Part shown: positions 1-10,600 of the stretch, piece after piece | How positions within the stretch are numbered: position 1 is the stretch's first letter | How the letters are laid out: the number at the start of each line of letters is the position of its first letter | NCBI RefSeq assembly: GCF_051401765.1 | Contig: NW_027480492.1 | Span: 620,001 to 684,000, forward strand | Direction of reading: 5' to 3' | DNA from: Calliopsis andreniformis | Lineage: Eukaryota > Arthropoda > Insecta > Hymenoptera > Andrenidae | DNA length: 64,000 bases | Notes under the pieces: generated by a model | What the model saw: the letters and a program-made list of their open reading frames with translations, nothing else | What the model was told of the DNA's origin: nothing | The model's database searches: none | Made by a program: the position numbers and the translations under genes

Positions 1-190
1 ATCCTCAATCCTCAATCCTCAATCCTCAATCCTCAACCATCAATCCTCAAAACTCAATTTTCAATCCTCAATACTCAATCCTCAATACTCAATCCTCATT
101 CTTCAATCCTCAACACCCAATCCTCAATCTTCAATCCTCAATCCTCAATCCTCAATTCTCAATCCTCAATCCTCAATCTTCAGACCTCAA

Positions 191-240
191 ACATCAATAT
201 TCAACCCTCGGTCCATCGCTTCAATCCACAACCCTCAATC
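191..240 (+). repeat. CTCGGTCC (CpG-bearing) island, family of 22
   Basis: The word ACATCAATATTCAACC followed by CTCGGTCC and then a TCGCC or TCGTCC hexamer marks a second recurrent island. Starts are 191, 1323, 8612, 11098, 11524, 12034, 12844, 17565, 23199, 26147, 26573, 27383, 32109, 35476, 35887, 37019, 44631, 45328, 52670, 53495, 61511 and 62215. It carries CpGs and a one-base phase slip relative to the heptamer register. A cousin with TACTCAGCCCTCAG in place of TATTCAACCCTCGG sits about 400 bp downstream of some copies (for example near 9,025). Confidence 0.9.
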
Positions 241-900
241 CTCAATCCTCAATCTTCAATCATCAATATTCAATCTTCAATCCTCAATCCTCAATCCTCA
301 ATCCTCAATCCTCAATCCTCAATCTTTAATCCTGAATCCTCAATACTCAATCCTCAATCCTAAGTCTTCAACCCTCAATACTCAATCTTCAATCCTCAAT
401 CCTCAATCCTCAATCCTCAATCCTCAAACCTCAATCCTCAATCTTCAATCCTCAAAACTCAATTTTCAATCCTCAATCCTCAATCTTCAATCCTCAATCC
501 TCAATTCTCAATCCTCAGTCTTCAATCCTCAAATACTCAATCTTCAATCCTCGGTCCTCTATCCTCAATCGTCAATCTCCAATCCTGAATACTCAATCTT
601 CAATCCTCAATCCTCAATCCTCAATCCTCAATCCTCAATCCTCATTCTTCAATCCTCAATACCCAATCCTCAATCTTCAATCCTCAATCCTCAATCCTCA
701 ATTCTCAACCCTCAACCCTCAGTCCTCAGTCCTCAAACCTCAATCCTCAAACCTCAGCCCTCATCCTCAATCCTCAATCCTCTATCCTCAATCCTCAATC
801 TTCAATCCTCAATACTCAATCTTGAACCCTCAATCCTCAGTCCACAAACCACAATTCTGAATCCTCAACCCTGCATCCTCAGTCTTCAGCCCTCAGTCCT

Positions 901-1000
901 CAACAATCAGTTGTCAATCCTCAATCGCCAATAGAACATCCTCAATTCACAGTTTTCAATACTCAATACTCAATCTGCAATCCTCAGTCCTCAATACTCA
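901..1000 (+). repeat. CAACAATCAG diverged island, family of 22
   Basis: This is the first of 22 copies of an island in which many adjacent heptamers are mutated: CAACAATCAG, TTGTCAATCC, then AATAGAAC/T-ATCCTCAATTC, ACAG, and usually a run ending with TCTATCCACAAACATC. Starts are 901, 6199, 9279, 13413, 15152, 18232, 20207, 23769, 27952, 29117, 32679, 36597, 41902, 44117, 44892, 51603, 52981, 54162, 56549, 58782, 60997 and 61772. The island parses into whole heptamers (TCAACAA, TCAGTTG, TCAATCC and so on), so it appears to be drifted array, not an inserted foreign segment. It contains a short inverted repeat, CAAC and GTTG, around a 5-base loop. Confidence 0.9.
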
Positions 1001-2097
1001 AACCTCAATCCTCAACCTTCAATCCTCAATACTCAATCTTCTACCCACAATCCTCAATCCCCAATTCTCAATCCTTAATCCTCAATCCTCAATCTTCAAT
1101 ACTCAATCCTCAATACTCAATCTTCAATCCTCAATCCTCAATCCCCAATCCTCAAACCTCAATCCTCAACCCTCAGTCCTCAACCTCAATTCTCAATCCT
1201 CAATCCTCAATCCTCAATCCCCAATCCTCAACCTTCAATCCTCAATCCTCAATCCTCAACCTTCAATCCTCAATACTCAATCTTCAATTCACAATCCTCA
1301 ATCCTCAATCCTCAGACCTCAAACATCAATATTCAACCCTCGGTCCTTCGCCTCAATCCACAACCCTCAATCCTCAATCCTCAATCTTCAATCATCAATA
1401 TTCAATCTTCAATCCTCCATCCTCAATCCTCAATCGTCAATCCTCAATCCTCAATCCTCTATCTTCAATCCTCAATCCTCAATTCTCAATGCTCAATACT
1501 TAATCTTCAATCCTTAATACTCAATCTTCAATCCTCAATCCTCAATCCTCAATCCTCAATCCTCAATCTTCAATCCTCAATCCTCAATCCTCAATCCTCA
1601 ATCCTCAATCTTCAATCCTCAATCCCCAATCCTCAATCTTCAATCCGCAATCCTCAATCCTCAATCCTCAATCCTCAAATCTCAATTCTCAATCGTCAAT
1701 CCCCAATCCTCAATCTTCAATCCTCATTAATCAATCTCCAATCCTAGATCCTGAAAACCCAATCCTCAATCCTTAATCCTCAACATTCAATCCTCAATCC
1801 CCAGTCCTCAATCTTCAATCCTCAATGCTCCATCCTCTATCCTCAATCCTCAGTCCTCAATCCTCAACCTTCAATCCTCAATACTCAATCTTCAATCCTC
1901 AATCTTCAATCCTCAATACTCAATCCTCAATCCTCAATCCTCAATCTTCAATCCTCAATACTCAATCCTCAATCCTCAGTCCTCAATCCTCAATGTTCAA
2001 TCCGCAATACCCAATCCTCAATCGTTAATACTCAATCCCCAATCCTCAGTCCTCAATCCTCAATACTCAACCCTCAATCGTCAATCCTCAATCCTCA

Positions 2098-2153
2098 ATG
2101 TTCAATCCGCAATACCCAATCCTCAATGTTCAATCCGCAATACCCAATCCTCA
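2098..2153 (+). repeat. 28-bp word duplicated in tandem
   Basis: The 28-bp word beginning ATGTTCAATCCGC and including AATACCC occurs twice in a row (2,098 and 2,126). The same doublet is at 37,794. In the paralogous positions 5,838-5,893, 14,791 and 41,541 the second unit has CCTC in place of CCGC. Near 46,879 and 63,766 the first unit ends AAACC instead of AATCC. Confidence 0.85.
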
Positions 2154-2639
2154 ATCTTCAATGCTCAATCCTCAATCCCCAATCCTCAATCCTCAATCCT
2201 CATTCATCAATCCTCAATACCCAATCCTCAATCTTCAATCCTCAATCCTCAATCCTCAATTCTCAACCCTCAATCCTTAGTCCTCAGTCCTCAAACCTCA
2301 ATCCTCAAACCTCAGCCCTCATCCTCAATCCTCAATCCTCAATCCTCAATCCTCAATCTTCAATCCTCAATCCTCAATCCTCAATCCTCAATCCTCAATC
2401 CTCAATCCTCAATCCTCAATCTTCAATCCTCAATACTCAATCTTCAATAATCAATCCTCAGCTCTCAATCCTCAATACTCAATCCTCAATCGTCAATCCT
2501 CAATCCTCAATCCTCAATCTTCAATCCTCAATCCTCAATCCTCAATCCTCAATCCTCAACCTTCAATCCTCAATCCTCAATCCTCAATCTTCAATCCTCA
2601 ATCTTCAATCCTCAATCCTCAATCCTCAATCCTCAATCC

Positions 2640-4988
2640 TCAATCCTCAATCCTCAATACACAGTCCTTAGGCCTCAAACCTCAACCCTCAAATCTCAGA
2701 ACTCATCCTCAATCCTCAATCCTCAATCCTCAATCCTCAATCCTCAATCTTCAATCCTCAATACTCAATCTTCAATCCTCAATCCTCAATCCTCAATACT
2801 CAACCATCAATCCTCAATTCTCAATACTCAATAGAATATCCTGAATTTTCAGGATTCAATACTCAAACCTCAACCCTCAACCCTCAGCCCTCATCCTCAA
2901 TCCTCAATCCTCAATCCTCAATCCTCAATATTCAATCCTCAAGACTCAATCTTCCACCCTCAATCCTCAATCCTCAACCCTCAATCCTCAATCCTCAGTC
3001 TTCAATCCACAATCTTCAATACTCAATCGTCAATCTTCAGTCCTCAATCCTCAATCCCCAATCCTCGTTCCTCAAACCTCAATCCTCAACCCTCACTCCT
3101 CATCCTCAATTCTCAATTCTCAATACTCAATCCTCAATCCTCAATCTTCAATCCTCAATAATCAATCTCCAATCCTAGTTCCTCAATTCACAATCCTCAA
3201 TCCTTAAACCTCAATCTTGAATCCTCAATCCCCAGGCATCAAACTTCAATCCTCAATGCTCAATCCTCAATCCTCAGCCGTCAGTCCTCAATCCTCAATC
3301 CTCAATCCTCAAACCTCAATCCTCAACCGTCAGTCCTCGTCCTCAATCCTCAACCCTCAATCCTCGATCCTCAACCTTCAATCCTCAATACTCAATGTTC
3401 AATCCTCAATCCTCAATCGTCAATCCTCAATCCTCAAACCTCAATCCTCAACCCTCAGTCCTCATCCTCAATTCTCAATTCTCAATCCTCAAACCTCAAT
3501 CCCCAATCCTCAACCTTCAATCCTCAATACTCAATCCTCAATCCTCAATCCTCAATCTTCAATCCTCAATCCTCAATCCTCAATCCTCAATCCTCAATTC
3601 TCAATCCTTAATCCTCAATCCTCAATCATCAATCCCCAATCCTCATTCTTCAAACCTCAATCATCAACCCTCAGTACTCATCCTCAATTCTCAATTCTCG
3701 ATCCCCAATCCTCAATGCTCAATCTTCAATCATCAATACTCAATCTTCAATCCTCAATCCTCAATCCTCAATCCTCAATCCTCCATCCTCAATACTCAAC
3801 ACACAACCCTCAACCATCAATCCTCAATACTCAATCACCAATCCTTAATTCTCAATACTCAATAGAATATCCTGAAATCTCATGGTTCAATACTCAATCC
3901 ACAATATTCAATAATCAACTCTCAATCCACACACATCAGTTCTGATCACACAACCCTGAACGCTCAGTCCTCAATGTTCAATCCTCATTCCTCAATTCTC
4001 AATCTTCAATCCTCAATACTGAATCTTCAATCCTCAATCATCAATCCTCAATCTTCAATCCTCAGTCACCAATCCTCAATCTTCAATCCTCAATCCTCAA
4101 TCCTCAATCCTCAATCCTCAATCCACAGTCCTTAGGCCTCAAACCTCAACCCTCAAATCTCAGAACTCATCCTCAATCCTCAATCCTCAATCCTCAATCC
4201 TCAATCCTCAATCTTCAATCCTCAATACTCAATCTTCAATCCTCAATCCTCAATCCTCAATACTCAGCCATCAATCCTCAATTCTCAATACTCAATAGAA
4301 TATCCTGAATTTTCAGGATTCAATACTCAAACCTCAACCCTCAACCGTCAGCCCTCATCCTCAATCCTCAATCCTCAATCCTCAATCCTCAATATTCAAT
4401 CCTCAAGACTCAATCTTCCACCCTCAATCTTCAATCCTCAACCCTCAATCCTCAATCCTCAGTCTTCAATCCACAATCTTCAATACTCAATCGTCAATCT
4501 TCAGTCCTCAATCCTCAATCCCCAATCCTCGTTCCTCAAACCTCAATCCTCAACCCTCACTCCTCATCCTCAATTCTCAATTCTCAATACTCAATCCTCA
4601 ATCCTCAATCTTCAATCCTCAATAATCAATCTCCAATCCTAGTTCCTCAATTCACAATCCTCAATCCTTAAACCTCAATCTTGAATCCTCAATCCCCAGG
4701 CATCAAACTTCAATCCTCAATGCTCAATCCTCAATCCTCAGCCGTCAGTCCTCAATCCTCAATCCTCAATCCTCAAACCTCAATCCTCAACCGTCAGTTC
4801 TCGTCCTCAATCCTCAACCCTCAATCCTCAATCCTCTATCTTCAATCCTCAATACTCAATGTTCAATCCTCAATCCTCAATCCTCAATCCTCAATCCTCA
4901 AACCTCAATCCTCAACCCTCAGTCCTCATCCTCAATTCTCAATTCTCAATCCTCAAACCTCAATCCCCAATCCTCAACCTTCAATCCT
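2640..4988 (+). repeat. Direct duplication with 1,464-bp spacing
   Basis: Segments 2,640-3,525 and 4,104-4,988 match. The anchors are CAGTCCTTAGG at 2,662 and 4,126, hairpins at 2,834 and 4,298, and TTGAATCC words at 3,217 and 4,681, all 1,464 bp apart. The intervening 3,526-4,103 belongs only to the first copy. The two then part, one continuing with CAATACTCAATCC and the other with CAATCCTCTATCC. The arrangement is preserved in duplication A copy 2 (38,336-40,691), so it predates that duplication. Confidence 0.88.
2834..2857 (+). repeat. Hairpin-capable island, family of 11
   Basis: GAAT, a 2-base AT bulge and CCTGAA are followed by a TT loop and then TTCAGG and ATTC, giving a 10-bp stem with one bulge (or an uninterrupted 8-bp stem ATCCTGAA/TTCAGGAT). 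Starts are 2834, 4298, 7204, 16157, 38530, 40001, 42907, 47181, 49087, 57700 and 59787. Such pairing is unusual here because the strand is almost G-free. The element parses into heptamers (TCAATAG, AATATCC, TGAATTT, TCAGGAT), so it arose by substitution within the array. There is no T-tract after it and no adjacent gene, so it is not called a terminator. Confidence 0.85.
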
Positions 4989-5279
4989 CAATCCTCTATC
5001 CTAAGTCCTCAATCCTCAACCTTCAATCCTCAATACTCAATCTTCAATCTTCAATCCTCAATCCTCAATCCTCAATCCTCAATTCTCAATCCTCAATCCT
5101 CAATCTTCAATCCTTCATGCTCAATCTTCAATCCTCAATCCTCAATCCTCAATACTCAATCCTCAATCCTCAATCGTCAATCCTCAATCCTCAATCCTCT
5201 ATCTTCAATCCTCAATCCTCAATTCTCAATGCTCAATACTCAATCTTCAATCCTTAATACTCAATCTTCAATCCTCAAT

Positions 5280-8200
5280 CCTCAATCCTCAATCCTCAAT
5301 CCTCAATCTTCAATCCTCAATCCTCAATCCTCAATCCTCAATCCTCAATCTTCAATCCTCAATCCCCAATCCTCAATCTTCAATCCTCAATCCTCAATCC
5401 TCAATCCTCAATCCTCAAATCTCAATTCTCAATCCTCAATCCCCAATCCTCAATCTTCAATCCTCATTAATCAATCTCCAATCCTAGATCCTGAAAACCC
5501 AATCCTCAATCCTTAATCCTCAACATTCAATCCTCAATCCCCAGTCCTCAATCTTCAATCCTCAATGCTCCATCCTCTATCCTCAATCCTCAGTCCTCAA
5601 TCCTCAACCTTCAATCCTCAATACTCAATCTTCAATCCTCAATCTTCAGTACTCAATACTCAATCCTCAATCCTCAATCCTCAATCTTCAATCCTCAATA
5701 CTCAATCCTCAATCCTCAGTCCTCAATCCTCAATGTTCAATCCGCAATACCCAATCCTCAATCGTCAATACTCAATCCCCAATCCTCAATCCTCAATCCT
5801 CAATACTCAACCCTCAATCGTCAATCCTCAATCCTCAATGTTCAATCCGCAATACCCAATCCTCAATGTTCAATCCTCAATACCCAATCCTCAATCTTCA
5901 ATGCTCAATCCTCAATCCCCAATCCTCAATCCTCAATCCTCATTCATCAATCCTCAATACCCAATCCTCAATCTTCAATCCTCAATCCTCAATCCTCAAT
6001 TCTCAACCCTCAATCCTTAGTCCTCAGTCCTCAAACCTCAATCCTCAAACCTCAGCCCTCATCCTCAATCCTCAATCCTCAATCCTCAATCCTCAATCTT
6101 CAATCCTCAATACTCAATCTTCAATCCTCAATCCTCAGTCCACAAACCTCAATTCTGAATCCTCAATCCTGCATCCTCAATCTTCAGCCCTCAGTCCTCA
6201 ACAATCAGTTGTCAATCCTCAATCCCCAATAGAATACCCTCAATTCACAGTCTTCAATACGTAATACTCAATCTGCAATCTTCAAGTCTCTATCCACAAA
6301 CATCAATTCTCATCACTCAACCGTGAACGCTCAGTCCTCAATGTTCAATCCTCAATCATCAATCCTCAATCCTCAATCCTCATTCCTCAATCCTCAATCC
6401 TCAATCCTCTATCCTCAAACATCAAACCTCAATCTTCAACACTCAATCCTCAATCTTCAATCCTCAATACTCAATCCTCAATCCTCAATCCTCAATCCTC
6501 AATGTGCAATCCGCAATACCCAATCCTCAATCGTCAATCCTCAACCTTCAATCCTCAATCCTCTATACTAAGTCCTCAATCCTCAACCTTCAATCCTCAA
6601 TACTCAATCTTCAATCTTCAATCCTCAATCCTCAATCCTCATTCTTCAATCCTCAATACCCAATCCTGAATCTTCAATCCTCAATCCTCAATCCTCAATA
6701 TTCAACACACAACCCTCAACCATCAATCCTAAATACTCAATCATCAATCCTCAATTCTCAATACTCAATAGAATATCCTGTATTCTCATGGTTCAATACT
6801 CAATCCACAATATTCAATAATCAAATCTCAATCCACAAACATCAATTCTCATCACTCAACCCTGAACGCTCAGTCCTCAATGTTCAATCCTCATTCCTCA
6901 ATTCTCAATCTTCAATCCTCAATACTGAATCTTCAATCCTCAATCCTCAATACTCAATCTTCAATCCTCAGTCCCCAATCCTCAATCTTCAATCCTCAAT
7001 CCTCAATCCTCAATCCTCAATCCTCAATCCACAGTCCTTAGCCCACAAACCTCAACCCTCAACTGTCAGACCTCATCCTCAATCCTCAATCCTCAATCCT
7101 CAATCCTCAATCCTCAATCTTCAATCCTCAATACTCAATCTTCAATCCTCAATCCTCAATCCTCAATACCAAACCATCAATCCTCAATTCTCAATACTCA
7201 ATAGAATATCCTGAATTTTCAGGATTCAATACTCAAACCTCAATCCCCAACCCTCAGCCCTCATCCTCAATCCTCATTCCTCAATCCTCAATCCTCAATA
7301 TTCAATCCTCAATCCTCAATACTCAATCCTCAATCCTCAATCCTCAGTCATCAATCCTCAATCTTCAATACTCAATCGTCAATCCTCAGTCCTCAATCCT
7401 CAATCCCCAATCCTCGTTCCTCAAACCTCAATCCTCAACCCTCAGTCCTCATCCTCAGTTCACAATTCTCTATCCTCAATCCTCAATCCTCAATCCTCAA
7501 TCTTCAATCCTCAATAATCAATCTCCAATCCTAGATCCTCAATCCCCAATCCTCAAGCCTTAATCCTCAATCTTCAATCCTCAATCCCCAGTCCTCAAAC
7601 TACAATCCTCAATGCTCAATCCTCAATCCTCAGTCCTCAGTCCTCAATCCTCAATCCTCAATCCTCAATCCTCAAACGTCAATCCTCAACCGTCAGTCCT
7701 CGTCCTCAATCCTCAACCCTCAATCCTCAATCCTCAATCCTCAATCCTCAGTCCTCAACCTTCAATCCTCAATACTCAATCTTCAACCCTCAGTACTCAA
7801 TCCCCAATTCTCAATCCTCAATCCTCAATCCTCAATCCTCAATATTCAATCCTCAATCCTCAATCTTCAATCCTCAATACTCAACCTTCAATCCTCAATC
7901 CTCAATCCTCAGTCCCCAATTCTCTATCCTCAATCGTCAGGCTTCAGTACTCAATACTCACTCTTCAATCCTCAATCCTAAATCCTCATTCCTCAATCCT
8001 CAATCCTAAATCCTCATTCCTCAATCCTCAATCCTCAATCCTCTATCCTCAATCATCAATCCTCAATCGTCAATACTCAATCCTCAATCTTCAATCCTCA
8101 ATACTCAATCCTCAATCCTCAATCCTCAATCCTAAATGTTCAATCCGCAATACCCAATCCTCAATCGTCAATCCTCAATCACCAATCCTCAATCTTCAAT

Positions 8201-10600
8201 CCTCAACCCTCAATCCTCAATCCTCAATCCTCAATCCTCAATCCTCAATCCTCATTCTTCAATCCTCAATACCCAATCCTCAATCTTCAATCCTCAATCC
8301 TCAATCCTCAATTCTCAACCCTCAACCCTCAGTCCTCAGTCCTCAAACCTCAATCCTCAAACCTCAGCCCTCATCCTCAATCCTCAATCCTCAATACTCA
8401 ATCCTCAATCTTCAATCCTCAATCCTCAATCCTCAATCCTCAATCCTCAATTTTCAATCCTCAGTACTCAATCTGCAATCTTCAATCCTCAATCCTCAAT
8501 CCTCAATACTCATTCTTCAATACTCAATACCCAATACTCAATCATCAATCCTCAATCCTCAATCCTCAATCCTCGATTCTCAATCCTCAATCCTCAATCC
8601 TCAGACCATAAACATCAATATTCAACCCTCGGTCCTCGTCCTCAATCCACAACCCTCAATCCTCAATCCTCAATCTTCAATCATCAATATTCAATATTCA
8701 ATCCTCAATCCTCAAAACTCAACCCTCAATCCTCAATCCTCAATCCTCAATCTTTAATCCTCAATCCTCAATACTCAATCCTCGATCCAAAATCTTCAAC
8801 CCTCAATACTCAATCTTCAATCCTCAATCCTCAATCCTCAATGCTCAATCCTCAATCCTCAATCCTCAATCCTCAATCTTCAATCCACAATACTCAATTT
8901 TCAATCCTCAATCCTCAATCCTCAATCCTCATTCTTCAATCCTCAACACCCAATCCTCAATCTTCAATCCTCAATCCTCAATCCTCAATTCTCAACCCTC
9001 AATCCTCAATCCTCAGACCTCAAACATCAATACTCAGCCCTCAGTCCTCGTCCTCAATCCATAACCCTCAATCCTCGATCGTCAATCTTCAATCATCAAT
9101 ATTCAATCTTCAATCCTCAATCCTCAATACTCAATGTTCAATCCTCAATACGCAATCCTCAATCTTCAATCCTCAATCCTCAATCCTCAATCCTCAATCC
9201 TCAATCCTCAATCCTCAGTCCTCAAACCTCAATCCTTATTCCTCAATCCTGAATCCTCAATCTCCAGCCCTCAGTCCTCAACAATCAGTTGTCAGTCCTC
9301 AATCCTCAGTAGAATATCCTCAATTCACAGGTTTCAATACTCAATACTCAACCTGCAATCTTCAAATCTCTATCCACAAACATCTATTCTCATCACTCAT
9401 CCCTCAACACTCAGTCCCCAATCCACAATCTTCAATCCTCAATCCTCAATCCTCAATCCTCAATCCTTAATCTTCAATCCTCAATACTCAATCTTCAATC
9501 CTCAATCCTCAATCCTCGGTCCTCACTCCTCAATCCCCAATCCTCGTTCCTCAAACCTCAATCCTCAACCATCAGTCCTCATCCTCAATTCTCAATTCTT
9601 AATCCTCAATCCTCAATCATCAGTCCTCAATCCTCAATCCTCAATTCTCAATCCTTAATCCTCAATCCTCAATCCTCAATCCCCAATCCTCATTCTTCAA
9701 ACCTCAATCCTCAACCCTCAGTACTCATCCTCAATTCTCAATTCTCAATAACCAATCCTCAATCCTCAATCCTCAATCTTCAATCCCCAATACTCAATCT
9801 TCAATCCTCAATCCTCAAGCCTCAATCCTCAATACTCAACCCTCAGTCATCAGTACTCAATCTTCAATACTCAAACCTCAATCCTCAATACTCAATCCTC
9901 AATCCTCAATCCTCAATCCTCAATCCTCAAACCTCAATCCTCAACCCTCAGTCCTCATCCTCAATTCTCAATTCTCATTCCTCAACCCTTAGTCCCCAAT
10001 CCTCAACTTTCAATCCTCAATCCTCAATCCTCAATCCTCAATCCTCAACCTTCAATCCTCAATACTCAATCTTCAATCTTCAATCCTCAATCCTCAATCC
10101 TCAATCCTCAATCCTCAATCCTCAATCTTCAATCCTTAATACTCATTCTTGAATCCTCAATCCTCAATCCTCTATCCTCAATCCTCATTGTTCAATCCTC
10201 AATACCCAATCCGCAATCTTCAATCCTCAATACTCAATCCTCATTCTTCAATCCTCAATACCCAATCCTCAATCTCCAATCCTCAATCCTCAATCCTCAA
10301 TTCTCAACCCTCAATCCCCAGTCCTCAGGCCTCAAACCTCAATCCTCAAACCTCAGCCCTCATCCTCAATCCTCAATCCTCAATCCTCAATCCTCAATCT
10401 TCAATCCTCAATACTCAATCTTCAATAATCAATCCTCAGCTCTCAATCCTCAATCCTCAATCCTCAATCGTCAATCCTCAATCCTCAATCCTCAATCTTC
10501 AATCCTCAATCCTCAATCCTCAATCCTCAATCCTCAATCTTCAATCCTCAACACTCAATCCTCAATACTCTATCCTGAATCGTCAATCCTCAATCCCCAA
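5280..10600 (+). repeat. Duplication B, copy 1 (8,953-bp period)
   Basis: This 5.3-kb block recurs at 14,233-19,553 at a constant offset of 8,953, which is exactly 1,279 heptamers. I found no indel between the copies and only two substitutions by eye: T6888 versus A15841, and A9344 versus T18297. Identity over 5.3 kb is therefore very high. The right boundary is near 10,600, where this copy reads CCAATCCTCAATC and the other reads CCAATACTCAATC. Together with 10,601-14,232 this looks like one full tandem macro-unit followed by a truncated second unit. Confidence 0.9.
8136..9470 (+). other. Longest stop-free frame (444 codons), judged non-coding
   Basis: This frame, and its copy at 17,089-18,423, are the longest open frames in the window. 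The translation is a degenerate polymer of the heptapeptide NPQSSIL with no other domain, no signal peptide and no membrane segment. Several overlapping open frames in the other two phases give the same peptide series, as expected because 7 is not divisible by 3. There is no ribosome binding site or unique flanking sequence. Frames end at random point changes such as TTAATCC, CTGAATC or AATAG. I infer that it is not a gene; an expressed low-complexity protein cannot be strictly excluded from sequence alone. Confidence 0.85.

Larger units (their letters stand above)
1..8245 (+). repeat. Large direct duplication A, copy 1
   Basis: This block matches 35,697-43,945 in the same orientation at offset 35,696, changing to 35,703 after a heptamer gained near 39,290. 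Matching landmarks include the CAACAATCAG island (901 and 36,597; 6,199 and 41,902) and the hairpins at 2,834, 4,298 and 7,204. Only a handful of differences were noticed: A2028/T37724, C4711/G40414, T4799/C40502, A6567/C42270, and a 15-bp loss near 35,740 in copy 2. The match ends near 8,245, where this copy continues with CTCATTCTTC and the other with CTTTAATCC. The left end is cut by the window. Positions 5,280-8,245 are also shared with duplication B, so this block overlaps another duplication family. Confidence 0.9.

Noticed and set aside
2834..2857. Rho-independent terminator at the GAATATCCTGAA hairpin
   Set aside because: The stem is AT-rich with a 2-base loop, there is no following T-tract, and no gene lies upstream.
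6199..6350. Mobile element insertion at the CAACAATCAG islands
   Set aside because: The island stays in heptamer register, has no terminal inverted repeats, no target-site duplication and no coding capacity. Drifted array is a simpler explanation.
8136..9470. Many long plus-strand open frames (up to 444 codons) as protein-coding genes
   Set aside because: They follow from a stop-free heptamer read in three frames. Overlapping frames give the same NPQSSIL polymer, there is no ribosome binding site, no non-repetitive domain and no unique boundary, and stops fall at random variant heptamers.
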